A DNA stretch of 64,000 bases. Source: Thermodesulfobacterium hydrogeniphilum. GTDB lineage: Bacteria; Desulfobacterota; Thermodesulfobacteria; Thermodesulfobacteriales; Thermodesulfobacteriaceae. Position numbers and translations under genes: made by a program. Below the pieces are notes generated by a model. It did no database searches. It worked only from the letters and a program-made list of their open reading frames with translations, and had not been told where the DNA came from. The stretch is taken from contig NZ_JQKW01000014.1 of the NCBI RefSeq assembly GCF_000746255.1, positions 18,094-82,093 on the forward strand, given 5' to 3'. Shown here one piece after another: positions 9,108 through 20,186 of the stretch (the first letter of the stretch is position 1; every line of letters begins with the position of its first letter).

Positions 9108-9296
9108 ATGTTTGAGATTACTGTAAATTATGACACTTGTGAAGCATGTGGAACTTGCATTGAATCTTGTCCAGGTCAAGTTTATGACAAAGGAGATGAT
9201 GATAAGCCAGTAGTTGCAAGACCTGAAGACTGTTTAGGATGTATGACCTGTGTAGAAGTTTGTCCTACAGGTTCAATTACCGTAAATGAAGTTTAA
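9108..9296 (+). CDS. Small 2[4Fe-4S] ferredoxin
   Basis: 62 residues with two complete CxxCxxCxxxCP motifs: CEACGTCIESCP (about residues 11-22) and CLGCMTCVEVCP (about 45-56). The length and symmetry are those of clostridial-type ferredoxins, low-potential cytoplasmic electron carriers. An AAAGGAGGTG ribosome binding site precedes ATG 9108. It follows the DsrN-like gene by 18 bases and probably shares its transcript; ferredoxin genes near dsr genes are known in several sulfate reducers, which suggests a link to sulfite reduction. Confidence 0.93.
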   Translation: MFEITVNYDTCEACGTCIESCPGQVYDKGDDDKPVVARPEDCLGCMTCVEVCPTGSITVNEV

Positions 9297-9304
9297 AAAA
9301 ACAT

Positions 9305-9322
9305 AGGGGGCTTATGCCCCCT
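9305..9322. terminator. Hairpin between ferredoxin and coaD
   Basis: AGGGGG (9305-9310) pairs with CCCCCT (9317-9322) around a six-base loop. A run of A lies on the left and TTTAAAAA on the right, so the hairpin can terminate both the rightward ferredoxin transcript and, with the T run, the leftward coaD transcript. Confidence 0.75.
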
Positions 9323-9826
9323 TTAAAAATTAAATCTTTCTTTTAATTTCTTAGCTACAATAGTTGGGACTAAATCGTCAATTTTTCCTCCTAATTTTGC
9401 AGCTTCTTTAATTATAGAAGAACTTAAAAATATCCATTTAAGACTTGGTATTAAAAAAATAGTATCAATACTATTTGAAAGTTTTCTATTCATCAAAGCT
9501 AATTGCATTTCATATTCAAAATCTGAAACCGCTCTTAAACCTCTAATAATAGCACAAGCAGATTTTTTTTTGGCAAAATCTACTAATAAACCAGAAAAAA
9601 TTTCTACTTCTACTCTATCATGTTCAGGCAATTCTTTTATAGCTTCTTTTACTAAAAAAAGACGTTCTTCCTTAGAAAATAAAGCTTTTTTAGCGGGATT
9701 TTCTCCTATAGCAACTATTATAGTATCAAATAATTTCAAAGCACGCTTTATAATGTCCATATGTCCATTAGTTATAGGATCAAAAGTTCCAGGATAAATT
9801 ACAATTTTTTTACAAATCTTGCTCAT
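9323..9826 (-). CDS. coaD: Phosphopantetheine adenylyltransferase
   Basis: 167 residues, the standard CoaD length. It adenylylates 4'-phosphopantetheine in coenzyme A synthesis. The nucleotidyltransferase signature YPGTFDPITNGH (about residues 12-23, with TNGH in the HxGH position) and the C-terminal FLSSSIIKEAA block (the ISST motif variant) are present. It starts 2 bases after the stop of the upstream repeat protein and so is probably co-translated with it, although no functional link is known. Confidence 0.95.
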   Translation of the reverse strand: MSKICKKIVIYPGTFDPITNGHMDIIKRALKLFDTIIVAIGENPAKKALFSKEERLFLVKEAIKELPEHDRVEVEIFSGLLVDFAKKKSACAIIRGLRAVSDFEYEMQLALMNRKLSNSIDTIFLIPSLKWIFLSSSIIKEAAKLGGKIDDLVPTIVAKKLKERFNF

Positions 9827-9828
9827 TT

Positions 9829-11253
9829 TTAATCCCTAAAATTTATATATAGAATTTTTAAAATTGACTTTCCTTCAATTTTCCCTATACCTAAGAGCCC
9901 TTCTAAAAATTCTACATAATTAGTATTTTTATCTTTTATTACCCTTAGAAAGAAAGCCAATTCTTGAGTTTCTCTATTTCCAAATTTTTCACATCTATAA
10001 AGCCCCCATAATAATTTAAAAAAAGAATATTTATTTTTCTTATAATATTCCATTAATTTTAAAAATGCACTATAATTTCTTTCTATTCCTTCATCATAAA
10101 AAGGCAATATAGCTGGGAAATACCAATATTTTAAATGGATAGAATTACTGTCTAATTGATAATCATACACAAAAGGCCATAATCTTATTTCTTTTTTTAT
10201 AGTATTATTTTTATTAATATAAGTAGATTTAGAAAGTAATAAAAATCTATGTTCAACTTTTTTATAATGAAATTTTCCTTTATATATATTATCAGTTTTA
10301 TAAAAATATAGAGGCCATAAAATAAAGGAATCTGAAGAATTTTTTCTTTTTACACAACCATAAAATGGCCAAATTCTTATTCCATTAATATTTTTACCTT
10401 CTATTTTTCTATAAAATGGCCAAGGAGCATCTATTTGTTTATAACAAGAATTTTTTGCATAAATTTTCTGGAAAAAAGGCCATAAAATTATCCATTTATT
10501 ATAAGAATCTGTATTTTCTCTAATATATAAAGGAAAAATGATAAGTTTTTGAGAAAACGGATCTTTTTCTTTAATATAAAAAGGCCATAGGATAAAAGTT
10601 CTTTCCATAAGTCTTTCTTTAAAATGTCCATAAATAGGCCATATTTTAAATCCATTATATTCTTTAGATTTAGGTTCATTTGGTTTTATAATTCTAATAA
10701 AAGGCCAGAAGAAATTTTCAGAGGTGTATTTTTCATATTGAGCTTTGCTATATACGGGCCAGAGAAAAAAAGTTATTTCTTTAGCCCCCAATCTATTTTT
10801 AAGTTTCCCATAGAAGGGAAAAAATCCACCATAGGTTTGATTATCCGAAGTAACCCCTGCAAAAATAGGGAAAAATTCCCAGTTTTTAACATTTTTTTCT
10901 TCTTTAGCTTTATGCCAGGTTTTTTTGAGAATAGGAAATAATTTAAGAGTTGAGGTTTCATTATCAGATTTATAAACACCTAAGGGAGAAAGAAAATAAG
11001 CCTTCCTTCCCTGAGAATTGCTTACAGAGGAATAAAAAGGTCTTATAAAAAGACCATTTTCCTCAGGAAATTTATACTTGTAAAAAAATGGACCCAGAAT
11101 TTCTATTTTTTTTATATTTGTTTTTTTATTTTTATAAAAAACTAAAAAAGGCCAGAGATTTAAAGATTTTTCAAAACTATCTTCATATGCTGAGCAAAAA
11201 GAAACTTTAAAGAGGAACAAGACTATAAAAATAATAAATAACAAGTTTTGCAT
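9829..11253 (-). CDS. Unrecognised exported protein with WPF/Y repeats
   Basis: 474 residues with an N-terminal signal peptide (hydrophobic residues 3-20). From about residue 32 to 365 a short motif recurs, aromatic-Trp/Phe-Pro-hydrophobic-aromatic, as in LWPFLVFY, FFPFYGK, LWPVYSK, IWPIYGH, LWPFYIK, IFPLYIR, PWPFYRK, IWPFYGC and LWPLYFY. The motif prolines fall near 35, 55, 72, 90, 107, 129, 146, 166, 184, 206, 224, 241, 259, 279, 296, 314 and 360, a period of 17-22 residues. Alternating aromatic and charged residues suggest short beta strands, perhaps a surface solenoid or outer-membrane barrel. I do not recognise the family. Confidence 0.75.
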   Translation of the reverse strand: MQNLLFIIFIVLFLFKVSFCSAYEDSFEKSLNLWPFLVFYKNKKTNIKKIEILGPFFYKYKFPEENGLFIRPFYSSVSNSQGRKAYFLSPLGVYKSDNETSTLKLFPILKKTWHKAKEEKNVKNWEFFPIFAGVTSDNQTYGGFFPFYGKLKNRLGAKEITFFLWPVYSKAQYEKYTSENFFWPFIRIIKPNEPKSKEYNGFKIWPIYGHFKERLMERTFILWPFYIKEKDPFSQKLIIFPLYIRENTDSYNKWIILWPFFQKIYAKNSCYKQIDAPWPFYRKIEGKNINGIRIWPFYGCVKRKNSSDSFILWPLYFYKTDNIYKGKFHYKKVEHRFLLLSKSTYINKNNTIKKEIRLWPFVYDYQLDSNSIHLKYWYFPAILPFYDEGIERNYSAFLKLMEYYKKNKYSFFKLLWGLYRCEKFGNRETQELAFFLRVIKDKNTNYVEFLEGLLGIGKIEGKSILKILYINFRD

Positions 11254-11360
11254 GTGCTTAATTATAATTAAAGATATAATAAAGTCAATTTTAAGTGTTA
11301 AAAACCAAAAATTAAAAGATAATAGAAATAATTATTTGAAAAAATTTATTTGGGAATATA

Positions 11361-11388
11361 TTGACATTGTAATCAGAATTGATATCCT
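11361..11388 (+). promoter_or_regulatory. Promoter of the archaemetzincin gene
   Basis: TTGACA at 11361-11366, a 16-base spacer and TATCCT at 11383-11388. The start codon at 11398 lies only 9 bases after the -10 element, so transcription should begin at or a few bases before it and the mRNA would be leaderless or nearly so. Confidence 0.6.
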
Positions 11389-11397
11389 AAAAGTGAA

Positions 11398-11940
11398 ATG
11401 AGGAAAATAATTGTATTTTTGATTTATACTCATTTAAGAGATGAAATTTTAAGAGAATTAAAATCTCATCTTGAAGATGTTTTTTCTTTAGAAACTGAAT
11501 TTTATGGACTTAGTATAGACATAAATGATGCATATAATTTTACCAGAAATCAGTATTTGGCTTCAAAAATAATAAAAAAAATGTTTCCTTATAAAAATAA
11601 TTGGAAAGATAAATGGATTTTTTTTGTGGATGTAGATCTTTATACCCCTGGTCTTAATTTTATTTTTGGAGAGGCTTATCCCAGATATGGTATTGCTATT
11701 GTTTCTTTAACAAGATTAAAACCTGAATTTTATGGATCTAAACCCAATGAAAGATTATTTACTGAGAGACTTTTAAAAGAAACAACCCATGAGTTGGGAC
11801 ATCTTTTTTATCTTCATCATTGTGAGAATCCTAATTGTGTGATGCATTTCTCTAATAGTATTTTAGATACTGATAGAAAAAGTAAATATTTTTGTCTAAA
11901 TTGTAATTTTTTATTAAAAGCAAACATGCTGATAATTTAA
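11398..11940 (+). CDS. amzA: Archaemetzincin-type zinc protease
   Basis: 180 residues. The family motif HExxHxxGxxHC is seen at residues 131-142 (HELGHLFYLHHC), followed by C147, M149 and a C-terminal CLNC at 166-169, the second zinc site of archaemetzincins. The family consensus Gly at position 8 of the motif is Tyr138 here. It is a cytoplasmic metalloprotease family of uncertain substrate, common in archaea and scattered in bacteria. No ribosome binding site is present, consistent with the leaderless promoter just upstream. It is 29 bases before the CoA ligase gene. Confidence 0.9.
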   Translation: MRKIIVFLIYTHLRDEILRELKSHLEDVFSLETEFYGLSIDINDAYNFTRNQYLASKIIKKMFPYKNNWKDKWIFFVDVDLYTPGLNFIFGEAYPRYGIAIVSLTRLKPEFYGSKPNERLFTERLLKETTHELGHLFYLHHCENPNCVMHFSNSILDTDRKSKYFCLNCNFLLKANMLII

Positions 11941-11969
11941 AAAGAATTTCAATGAAAAGGGAGGGCGAG

Positions 11970-13244
11970 ATGTTTAATTACAAGATTGAAACTTTGCCAA
12001 GAGAAGAGATTGAAAAACTTCAATTATCTCAACTGAGAAAAACTTTAAGATTTTTAAAAAATTCACGTTCTAAATTAAAAGAGAAATACAAAGATATTGA
12101 ACCTGAGGACATAAAAAGTTTGGATGATTTAAAAAATCTTCCTTTTACTACCAAAGATGAATTAAGAGATTGTTATCCCTTTGATCATACAGCAGTAGAT
12201 CCTTCTGATTGTGCCAGAATGCATATGAGTTCAGGAACAACAGGTGTTCCTGTAATTAACGCTATGACCAGAAATGATATAAATCAATGGGGAGAAATTA
12301 TGGCAAGATGTCTTGCCTGTGCAGGATTAACATCCAAGGATAGATTGCAAATAATGCCCTCTTTTGGATTATTTAATGGCGGTTTCGGATTTCATTATGG
12401 AGCAGAAAAACTGGGATGTTTTGTGGTTCCAGCTGGGGCAGGTAGAACCTTGATGCAATTAAAATTCATAAAAGATTTAGAAGTTACTGCTATAGGAGCT
12501 ATTGCTTCTTATCCAGCAAGACTTATAGAAGTAGCTAAGGAAATAGGTTATGATTTTAAGGAAACCAAATTAAGAGTTGCTATTCTTGGAGCTGAGACAT
12601 GGTCAGATGAATATAGAAAACGTATAGAAGAAATTATGGGAGTTAAGACTTTTGATATTATTGGTATGACTGAAACCGGAGGGGTAGGGCTGGGTATAGA
12701 TTGTGAAGCAAGAGTAGGAATTCACATCTGGGAAGATCATTATATTGTAGAAATAGTAGATCCTAATACTGGAGAAGTCTTACCTGTAGGAAAAGAAGGA
12801 GAACTTGTTATAACTACCTTAACAAGAGAAGGCTTACCCTTAATAAGGTACAGAACCAGAGATATTACAAGAATAATAAGTTATGAAAAATGCGATTGTG
12901 GAAGAACTCATGTAAGAGTTGACAGAATAAAAGGAAGAACAGATGATATGTTAAAGGTAAAAGGAGTTAATTTTTATCCTTCACAAATAGAGCAAATTTT
13001 GATGAAATATAAAGGTTTATCTCCTTATTATCAATTAGTTATAGAAACTGTTAAAGGTAAAGATGAAATGACCATAATAATAGAAAAGGTTGATAATGGA
13101 ATTACAGAGCCAGAATTAGAAAAATTAAATGTAGAACTTTATGATTTCTTAGGATTTCATAGTAAAATTCAGGTAGTACCTGAAGGTACTATTCAGAGAG
13201 TTCCAGGTAAAGCTGTAAGGATAATAGATAAAAGAAAAAAATAA
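11970..13244 (+). CDS. Phenylacetate-CoA ligase family enzyme
   Basis: 424 residues from ATG 11970, chosen over an in-frame ATG at 11952 because AAAGGGAGGG ends 5 bases upstream. It belongs to the PaaK branch of adenylate-forming enzymes, which convert aryl acids to CoA thioesters through an acyl adenylate. The ATP loop MSSGTTGVPV (about residues 87-96), the IGMTETGG motif and the C-terminal RTDDMLKVKGVNFYPSQIE block are present. A CDCGRTH zinc-like pair sits before the last motif, as in PaaK. Many sulfate reducers carry such paralogues with unknown acids as substrates; no phenylacetate degradation genes are nearby, so the substrate is open. Confidence 0.9.
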   Translation: MFNYKIETLPREEIEKLQLSQLRKTLRFLKNSRSKLKEKYKDIEPEDIKSLDDLKNLPFTTKDELRDCYPFDHTAVDPSDCARMHMSSGTTGVPVINAMTRNDINQWGEIMARCLACAGLTSKDRLQIMPSFGLFNGGFGFHYGAEKLGCFVVPAGAGRTLMQLKFIKDLEVTAIGAIASYPARLIEVAKEIGYDFKETKLRVAILGAETWSDEYRKRIEEIMGVKTFDIIGMTETGGVGLGIDCEARVGIHIWEDHYIVEIVDPNTGEVLPVGKEGELVITTLTREGLPLIRYRTRDITRIISYEKCDCGRTHVRVDRIKGRTDDMLKVKGVNFYPSQIEQILMKYKGLSPYYQLVIETVKGKDEMTIIIEKVDNGITEPELEKLNVELYDFLGFHSKIQVVPEGTIQRVPGKAVRIIDKRKK

Positions 13245-13317
13245 AAAAGAAAAAAGAATATTTAAAAATAAATTTGTTTTATTTAACAAAAACTCTAAAA
13301 TTTTGGATTTATTAAAC

Positions 13318-13345
13318 TTGACTAAGAAATAAGCTTGTATAAGAT
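13318..13345 (+). promoter_or_regulatory. Candidate promoter of the multihaem cytochrome operon
   Basis: TTGACT at 13318-13323 and TAAGAT at 13340-13345 are separated by 16 bases. The leader to ATG 13413 would be about 60 bases and contains a GGGGGG ribosome binding site just upstream of the start. Confidence 0.4.
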
Positions 13346-13412
13346 TAAAATTAAGTAAAAATAATGGTTGGGTAAAACTTGTTTTTTAATTTTTAAATTT
13401 GGGGGGTAAAAA

Positions 13413-14204
13413 ATGAAAGATAAGAAACTATGTTATTTTTTAATGGTTTTTATTTTTTTCTTTTGTTTTAGTATTAATAACAATTCTTTAGCATTTACTA
13501 AAAAATTAAATCAACAATGTTTGAAATGTCATAAACTAAAAAGAGCTCCTAAGGTATTACCGAATGGAGAAAAAATGTATTTGTATGTAGATTCTGAAAG
13601 ATTTAATAAATCTGCCCATGGAGTTTTAAACTGTATTTTATGTCACCAAGATATAGATCCTTCTAACCATCCCAAGCCTGTCAAGATTCTTAGTAAAAAA
13701 AGTTATGCTAAGCAAGTAACTCAAAACTGTTTAGGTTGCCATGCTGAGAGTGGTTTATCTTCTTTCCATAAAAATGTTATTAAAGAAAATAAAGTTACCT
13801 GTGATGAATGCCATACAGCCCACTATATTAAAACAATGGAAGCCATTAAAGAACAAACTGAAGCTTGTATAAAGTGTCATAAATTAGAGAGACTTCCTAA
13901 AATACTTCCTAATGGAGAAAAAATGTATCTTCGTATAAATCCTAAAGAATTTGCTAAATCTCCTCATGCTGAAATAGGATGTTTCGCTTGTCATTTTGAT
14001 ATTTACAATTCTAACAAACATCCTTATCCTAAACCTATAAAAAGCAAGAGAGCATATGCTAAAGAGGTAGTTAAAAATTGTGTTAAATGTCATACTTATT
14101 CTTCTCTTTCCAAACATCGTGGGCATGCAGCTATTATAAAAAGTAAAAAATTTATATGTATAGATTGTCATGCATATCATAAAAGCAATTCCTTAGGGAG
14201 GTAA
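13413..14204 (+). CDS. Octahaem cytochrome c of two tandem tetrahaem modules
   Basis: 263 residues with a signal peptide (hydrophobic residues about 7-27). Eight CxxCH sites are present: CLKCH, CILCH, CLGCH, CDECH, CIKCH, CFACH, CVKCH and CIDCH. The protein is an internal duplication: residues about 32-135 and 148-255 align, both holding four haems in the same order and both with a PNGEKMYL block and a later YAK block. It is a periplasmic or surface electron carrier. It starts the operon with the 13-haem cytochrome and cytochrome b, 2 bases ahead of the next gene. No close named family was recognised beyond multihaem cytochrome c. Confidence 0.92.
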   Translation: MKDKKLCYFLMVFIFFFCFSINNNSLAFTKKLNQQCLKCHKLKRAPKVLPNGEKMYLYVDSERFNKSAHGVLNCILCHQDIDPSNHPKPVKILSKKSYAKQVTQNCLGCHAESGLSSFHKNVIKENKVTCDECHTAHYIKTMEAIKEQTEACIKCHKLERLPKILPNGEKMYLRINPKEFAKSPHAEIGCFACHFDIYNSNKHPYPKPIKSKRAYAKEVVKNCVKCHTYSSLSKHRGHAAIIKSKKFICIDCHAYHKSNSLGR

Positions 14205-14206
14205 GA

Positions 14207-15862
14207 ATGAGAACTAAAATTAAAGATTTTGGGTGGTTTTCAATTTTAGTTTTAATTTTAATCTTTTTAAGCTTTAATCAATCTTTTACAGCAACTACTT
14301 TTAATAAAAATAACAACTATTGTATGTCCTGTCACAGATTTAGTTTTATAAAAACTTTACCAAGTGGTGAAAAAATAAGCGTTAAAATAAATCCTAAGGA
14401 AATTAAAAATTCAGTGCATGGAAAGTTTAAATGTATAGCATGTCATAGTGATTTTTTAAGGGGTAAACATCCATCTTATAAGTTTAGAAGCAAGAAAGAA
14501 TATATGATAAAAATGTCAAAAATAGTTTGTCAGAGATGTCATACTGATAAATCACTAAGAAAGAACCCTGTACATTATAATCTTTCTAAAACTGCCCCTT
14601 GTATAAAGTGTCATGGATATCACAATGTTAAACCTATAAAAGTTGCTCGGGGTGGTTCTGAAAATCAATATTGCCTACTTTGTCACAGTAGGCCTTTAAC
14701 TAAAAAAATGGAAAATGGAGAAATTTTGTCAGTTCAAGTTAAAGAAAATGTTCTCATGAATTCTGTTCATAAAAAATTAAAGTGTATAGATTGTCATAAA
14801 GAGTTTTCTAAAGGAAAACATCCTTTTAGAAGTTTCAAATCTATAAAAGAGTATAGAGCACAGGCTAATAATATATGTAAACAATGTCATACTAAAGAAA
14901 TGCAACAATTTGAAAAAAGTATTCATGCTCAAGCTTTAGTTAAAGGGAAAAATGCACCTGATTGTTTAAAATGCCATGGTTATCATAATGTAGTAAAAAT
15001 TTCTAATAATAAACAATTACAATTTAATCTTTGTGTAAATTGTCATAAAAAAGAAGCACAAGCTTTTGAGGAAAGCATTCATTATAAAGCTCTTTCTGAA
15101 AATAAATCCAATTCTCCTACCTGTTCAAGCTGTCATAAAGCACATGATGTACTTTCTACTAATATAGCAAACATAAACAAATCTTGTATAAAATGCCATA
15201 AAGGTATTAAAGAAGCACACAATAAATGGTTGTATAATCCTCCTTTTACTTTAAAATCTTTTGTAGATGTTCATTTTAAAGGTGCTTCATGTTCAGCTTG
15301 CCATGTAAATGGTAATAAAGCTATAATTCTAACACTTATAAATAAATCTAATAATAAACCATTAACTTTGGAAAAAATAAGTGAATTATTAAATTTAGAT
15401 CCAGCAGGAGTGAAAGAAAAAATTGACTTAAATGGAGATAATATAATAGAAGAAAAAGAGCTTTGGCAATTTTTAAACTTTTTGAAACCGCAGGTTAAAA
15501 TAGATTTAAAAGGAAGACTGGATATAATTAATGCTAATGATGCTCATAGAATTGTATCTAAAAAAGATGCTATTAAAGATTGTACTGTTTGTCACAATCC
15601 TCAAGCAAAATTTGTAGGTAAATTTGAAATTAATAAGGAAGGAGCTAAACCTGAAAAAATAAATATGGAAAGAAAGGTTGTAAATTCTATTTATGCTATA
15701 CCTAATATTAGAGATTTTTATGTTTTGGGTTTAACAAAAATAACCATATTAGATATTATTTTTGTACTTGCTGCATTAGGTGGTCTTGCTTTTGCTTTTG
15801 GACATTTAGGTTTAAGAATAATTACCACACCAATTAGAAGAAAAAGAAGAGGAGGTTACTAA
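14207..15862 (+). CDS. 13-haem cytochrome c with EF-hand-like loop and C-terminal anchor
   Basis: 551 residues with an N-terminal signal and a C-terminal membrane helix (about residues 513-537) ending in a basic tail. Thirteen CxxCH sites are visible, from CMSCH and CIACH to CSACH and CTVCH. Its first part resembles the PSGEKISVKINPKE modules of the preceding octahaem protein. Between haems 12 and 13 lies DLNGDNIIEEKE (about residues 406-417), a calcium-binding EF-hand loop by spacing. The membrane tail next to a cytochrome b gene suggests the protein accepts electrons from, or gives them to, the quinone pool. It begins with a GGGAGG ribosome binding site and ends in a TAATG overlap with the next gene. 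Confidence 0.92.
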   Translation: MRTKIKDFGWFSILVLILIFLSFNQSFTATTFNKNNNYCMSCHRFSFIKTLPSGEKISVKINPKEIKNSVHGKFKCIACHSDFLRGKHPSYKFRSKKEYMIKMSKIVCQRCHTDKSLRKNPVHYNLSKTAPCIKCHGYHNVKPIKVARGGSENQYCLLCHSRPLTKKMENGEILSVQVKENVLMNSVHKKLKCIDCHKEFSKGKHPFRSFKSIKEYRAQANNICKQCHTKEMQQFEKSIHAQALVKGKNAPDCLKCHGYHNVVKISNNKQLQFNLCVNCHKKEAQAFEESIHYKALSENKSNSPTCSSCHKAHDVLSTNIANINKSCIKCHKGIKEAHNKWLYNPPFTLKSFVDVHFKGASCSACHVNGNKAIILTLINKSNNKPLTLEKISELLNLDPAGVKEKIDLNGDNIIEEKELWQFLNFLKPQVKIDLKGRLDIINANDAHRIVSKKDAIKDCTVCHNPQAKFVGKFEINKEGAKPEKINMERKVVNSIYAIPNIRDFYVLGLTKITILDIIFVLAALGGLAFAFGHLGLRIITTPIRRKRRGGY

Positions 15863-16494
15863 TGAAGAAAGTATATTTACATCCTTTACCAGTTAGAATT
15901 TGGCATTGGGTAAATGCTATAAGTTTTATAATTTTAATCCTTACAGGACTTCAAATAAGATTAGTAGATAAAATGCATTGGATGTCTTTTAAAACAGCAG
16001 TTAAAATCCATAGTTATTTAGGTTTTGTGTTGTTAATAAATTATTTCATATGGTTTATTTATTATTTTGGTACCTTAAAATTTTTTAAGATATATATTCC
16101 TCCTATTTGGAGACCTATTGAATTTATTAAAAGAGCTTTACGTCAGGTTAGATATTATGCTTATGGTATCATGGTAGGAGATAAAAATCCTCATCATCCT
16201 ACTCCTGAAAATAAATTTAATCCTTTACAGCAAGTAGCTTATTTAATGATTATGATTGTTTGTATTCCTCTTCAGCTTATTACTGGACTTGTTTTATGGG
16301 ATCCGGTTAAATTTAAAACCTTAGGTAGTCTTTTAGGTGGTTTGCAGATAGTTTCATTCATTCATACAGCTTTATGGGTATTTTATGCCTTTTTTATCTT
16401 TGTTCACATGTATTTAAGTACTTTAGGACATACTCCTTTAGCTCATATTATTGCTATGATCACAGGTTATGAAGAAGAACATGAAGAACATTAA
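15862..16494 (+). CDS. Membrane cytochrome b (thiosulfate reductase/FDH gamma type)
   Basis: 210 residues with four to five hydrophobic helices. The opening HPLPVRIWHWVNAISFI and the later IHSYLGFVLLI, ITGLVLWDPV and HVHMYLS-like segments carry the His pairs typical of di-haem b subunits of hydrogenases, formate dehydrogenases and thiosulfate reductases. It would connect menaquinone to the 13-haem protein, whose stop overlaps this start by one base (TAATG). No molybdenum or hydrogenase subunit is adjacent, so the partner is likely the multihaem proteins. Confidence 0.9.
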   Translation: MKKVYLHPLPVRIWHWVNAISFIILILTGLQIRLVDKMHWMSFKTAVKIHSYLGFVLLINYFIWFIYYFGTLKFFKIYIPPIWRPIEFIKRALRQVRYYAYGIMVGDKNPHHPTPENKFNPLQQVAYLMIMIVCIPLQLITGLVLWDPVKFKTLGSLLGGLQIVSFIHTALWVFYAFFIFVHMYLSTLGHTPLAHIIAMITGYEEEHEEH

Positions 16495-16505
16495 ATAGGA
16501 AATTT

Positions 16506-16531
16506 AGAGGGGAGATTTTCATCCCCTCTTT
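16506..16531 (+). terminator. Terminator after the cytochrome operon
   Basis: AGAGGGGA (16506-16513) pairs with TCCCCTCT (16522-16529) around an eight-base loop, followed by TT. It ends the 8-haem, 13-haem and cytochrome b transcript and separates it from the convergent gene at 16549. Confidence 0.85.
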
Positions 16532-16548
16532 AAACTTTTCTAAACTAT

Positions 16549-16827
16549 TTATATTTCTTCTCCATCTTCTAAAATTTCTTCTTCATAAATATATTCTTGC
16601 TCCTCAAAACCAAAATTAAAGTCTTGAGAAGGTGTAGAAGTATAAGGGACTCTTATAATTTCTCTTAGCTGATCTAATTCTAAAGGTAAATCCTCATCAT
16701 TTTGGCAAGTTTCACAATTTTTAATATGTTTTTCAATTAATTCCATCATTTTAACAGGTGATAAAGTAAAATTTCTAACTTCTTGATACCAATCCCTTAT
16801 TAAAATTTTTAAACGCTCACATTTCAT
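16549..16827 (-). CDS. Small acidic protein with anti-sigma-like zinc motif
   Basis: 92 residues. MKC at the start and HIKNCETC near residues 34-41 reproduce the Cys...His-x3-Cys-x2-Cys layout of zinc-binding anti-sigma (ZAS) domains. There is no membrane helix and the C-terminus is strongly acidic (EEQEYIYEEEILEDGEE). No sigma factor gene is adjacent, so it may be an orphan soluble anti-sigma-like or metal-binding protein. A GGGGGAAATA-like ribosome binding site precedes the start. Function is not known. Confidence 0.65.
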   Translation of the reverse strand: MKCERLKILIRDWYQEVRNFTLSPVKMMELIEKHIKNCETCQNDEDLPLELDQLREIIRVPYTSTPSQDFNFGFEEQEYIYEEEILEDGEEI

Positions 16828-16970
16828 TATTTCCCCCTTTTATTAGCAATTTTTAATATTCTAAAATATTTTAAACATAAAATAAGTTTTTTAAAGTTAT
16901 TTTAAAGTTTAAAAATTAAAAAAATATGATATTTTATTGATCAGAATTAAAATTTTTGAGGGGTAGGGGA

Positions 16971-20042
<3,072 letters not shown>

Positions 20043-20123
20043 TTATTTAAATTATAAATATTTTTATTTTAAAAGACAATATGGATGATGTTAGATTTTA
20101 TAAACATTTTAAAAAGTATTTAC

Positions 20124-20152
20124 TTGACAAAGTTAAAAAAAGATTATATATT
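20124..20152 (+). promoter_or_regulatory. Promoter of the small basic protein gene
   Basis: TTGACA at 20124-20129, a 17-base spacer and TATATT at 20147-20152 give a near-ideal sigma-70 promoter. Transcription should start near 20159, giving a leader of about 28 bases that contains AAGGGGG before ATG 20187. Confidence 0.7.
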
Positions 20153-20186
20153 TTGAGAAAAATTTGCAATAAGGGGGCTGAGTTTA

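Noticed and set aside
16956..16970. TTG start for trpS
   Set aside because: The bases used as codons are the ribosome binding site for GTG 16971.
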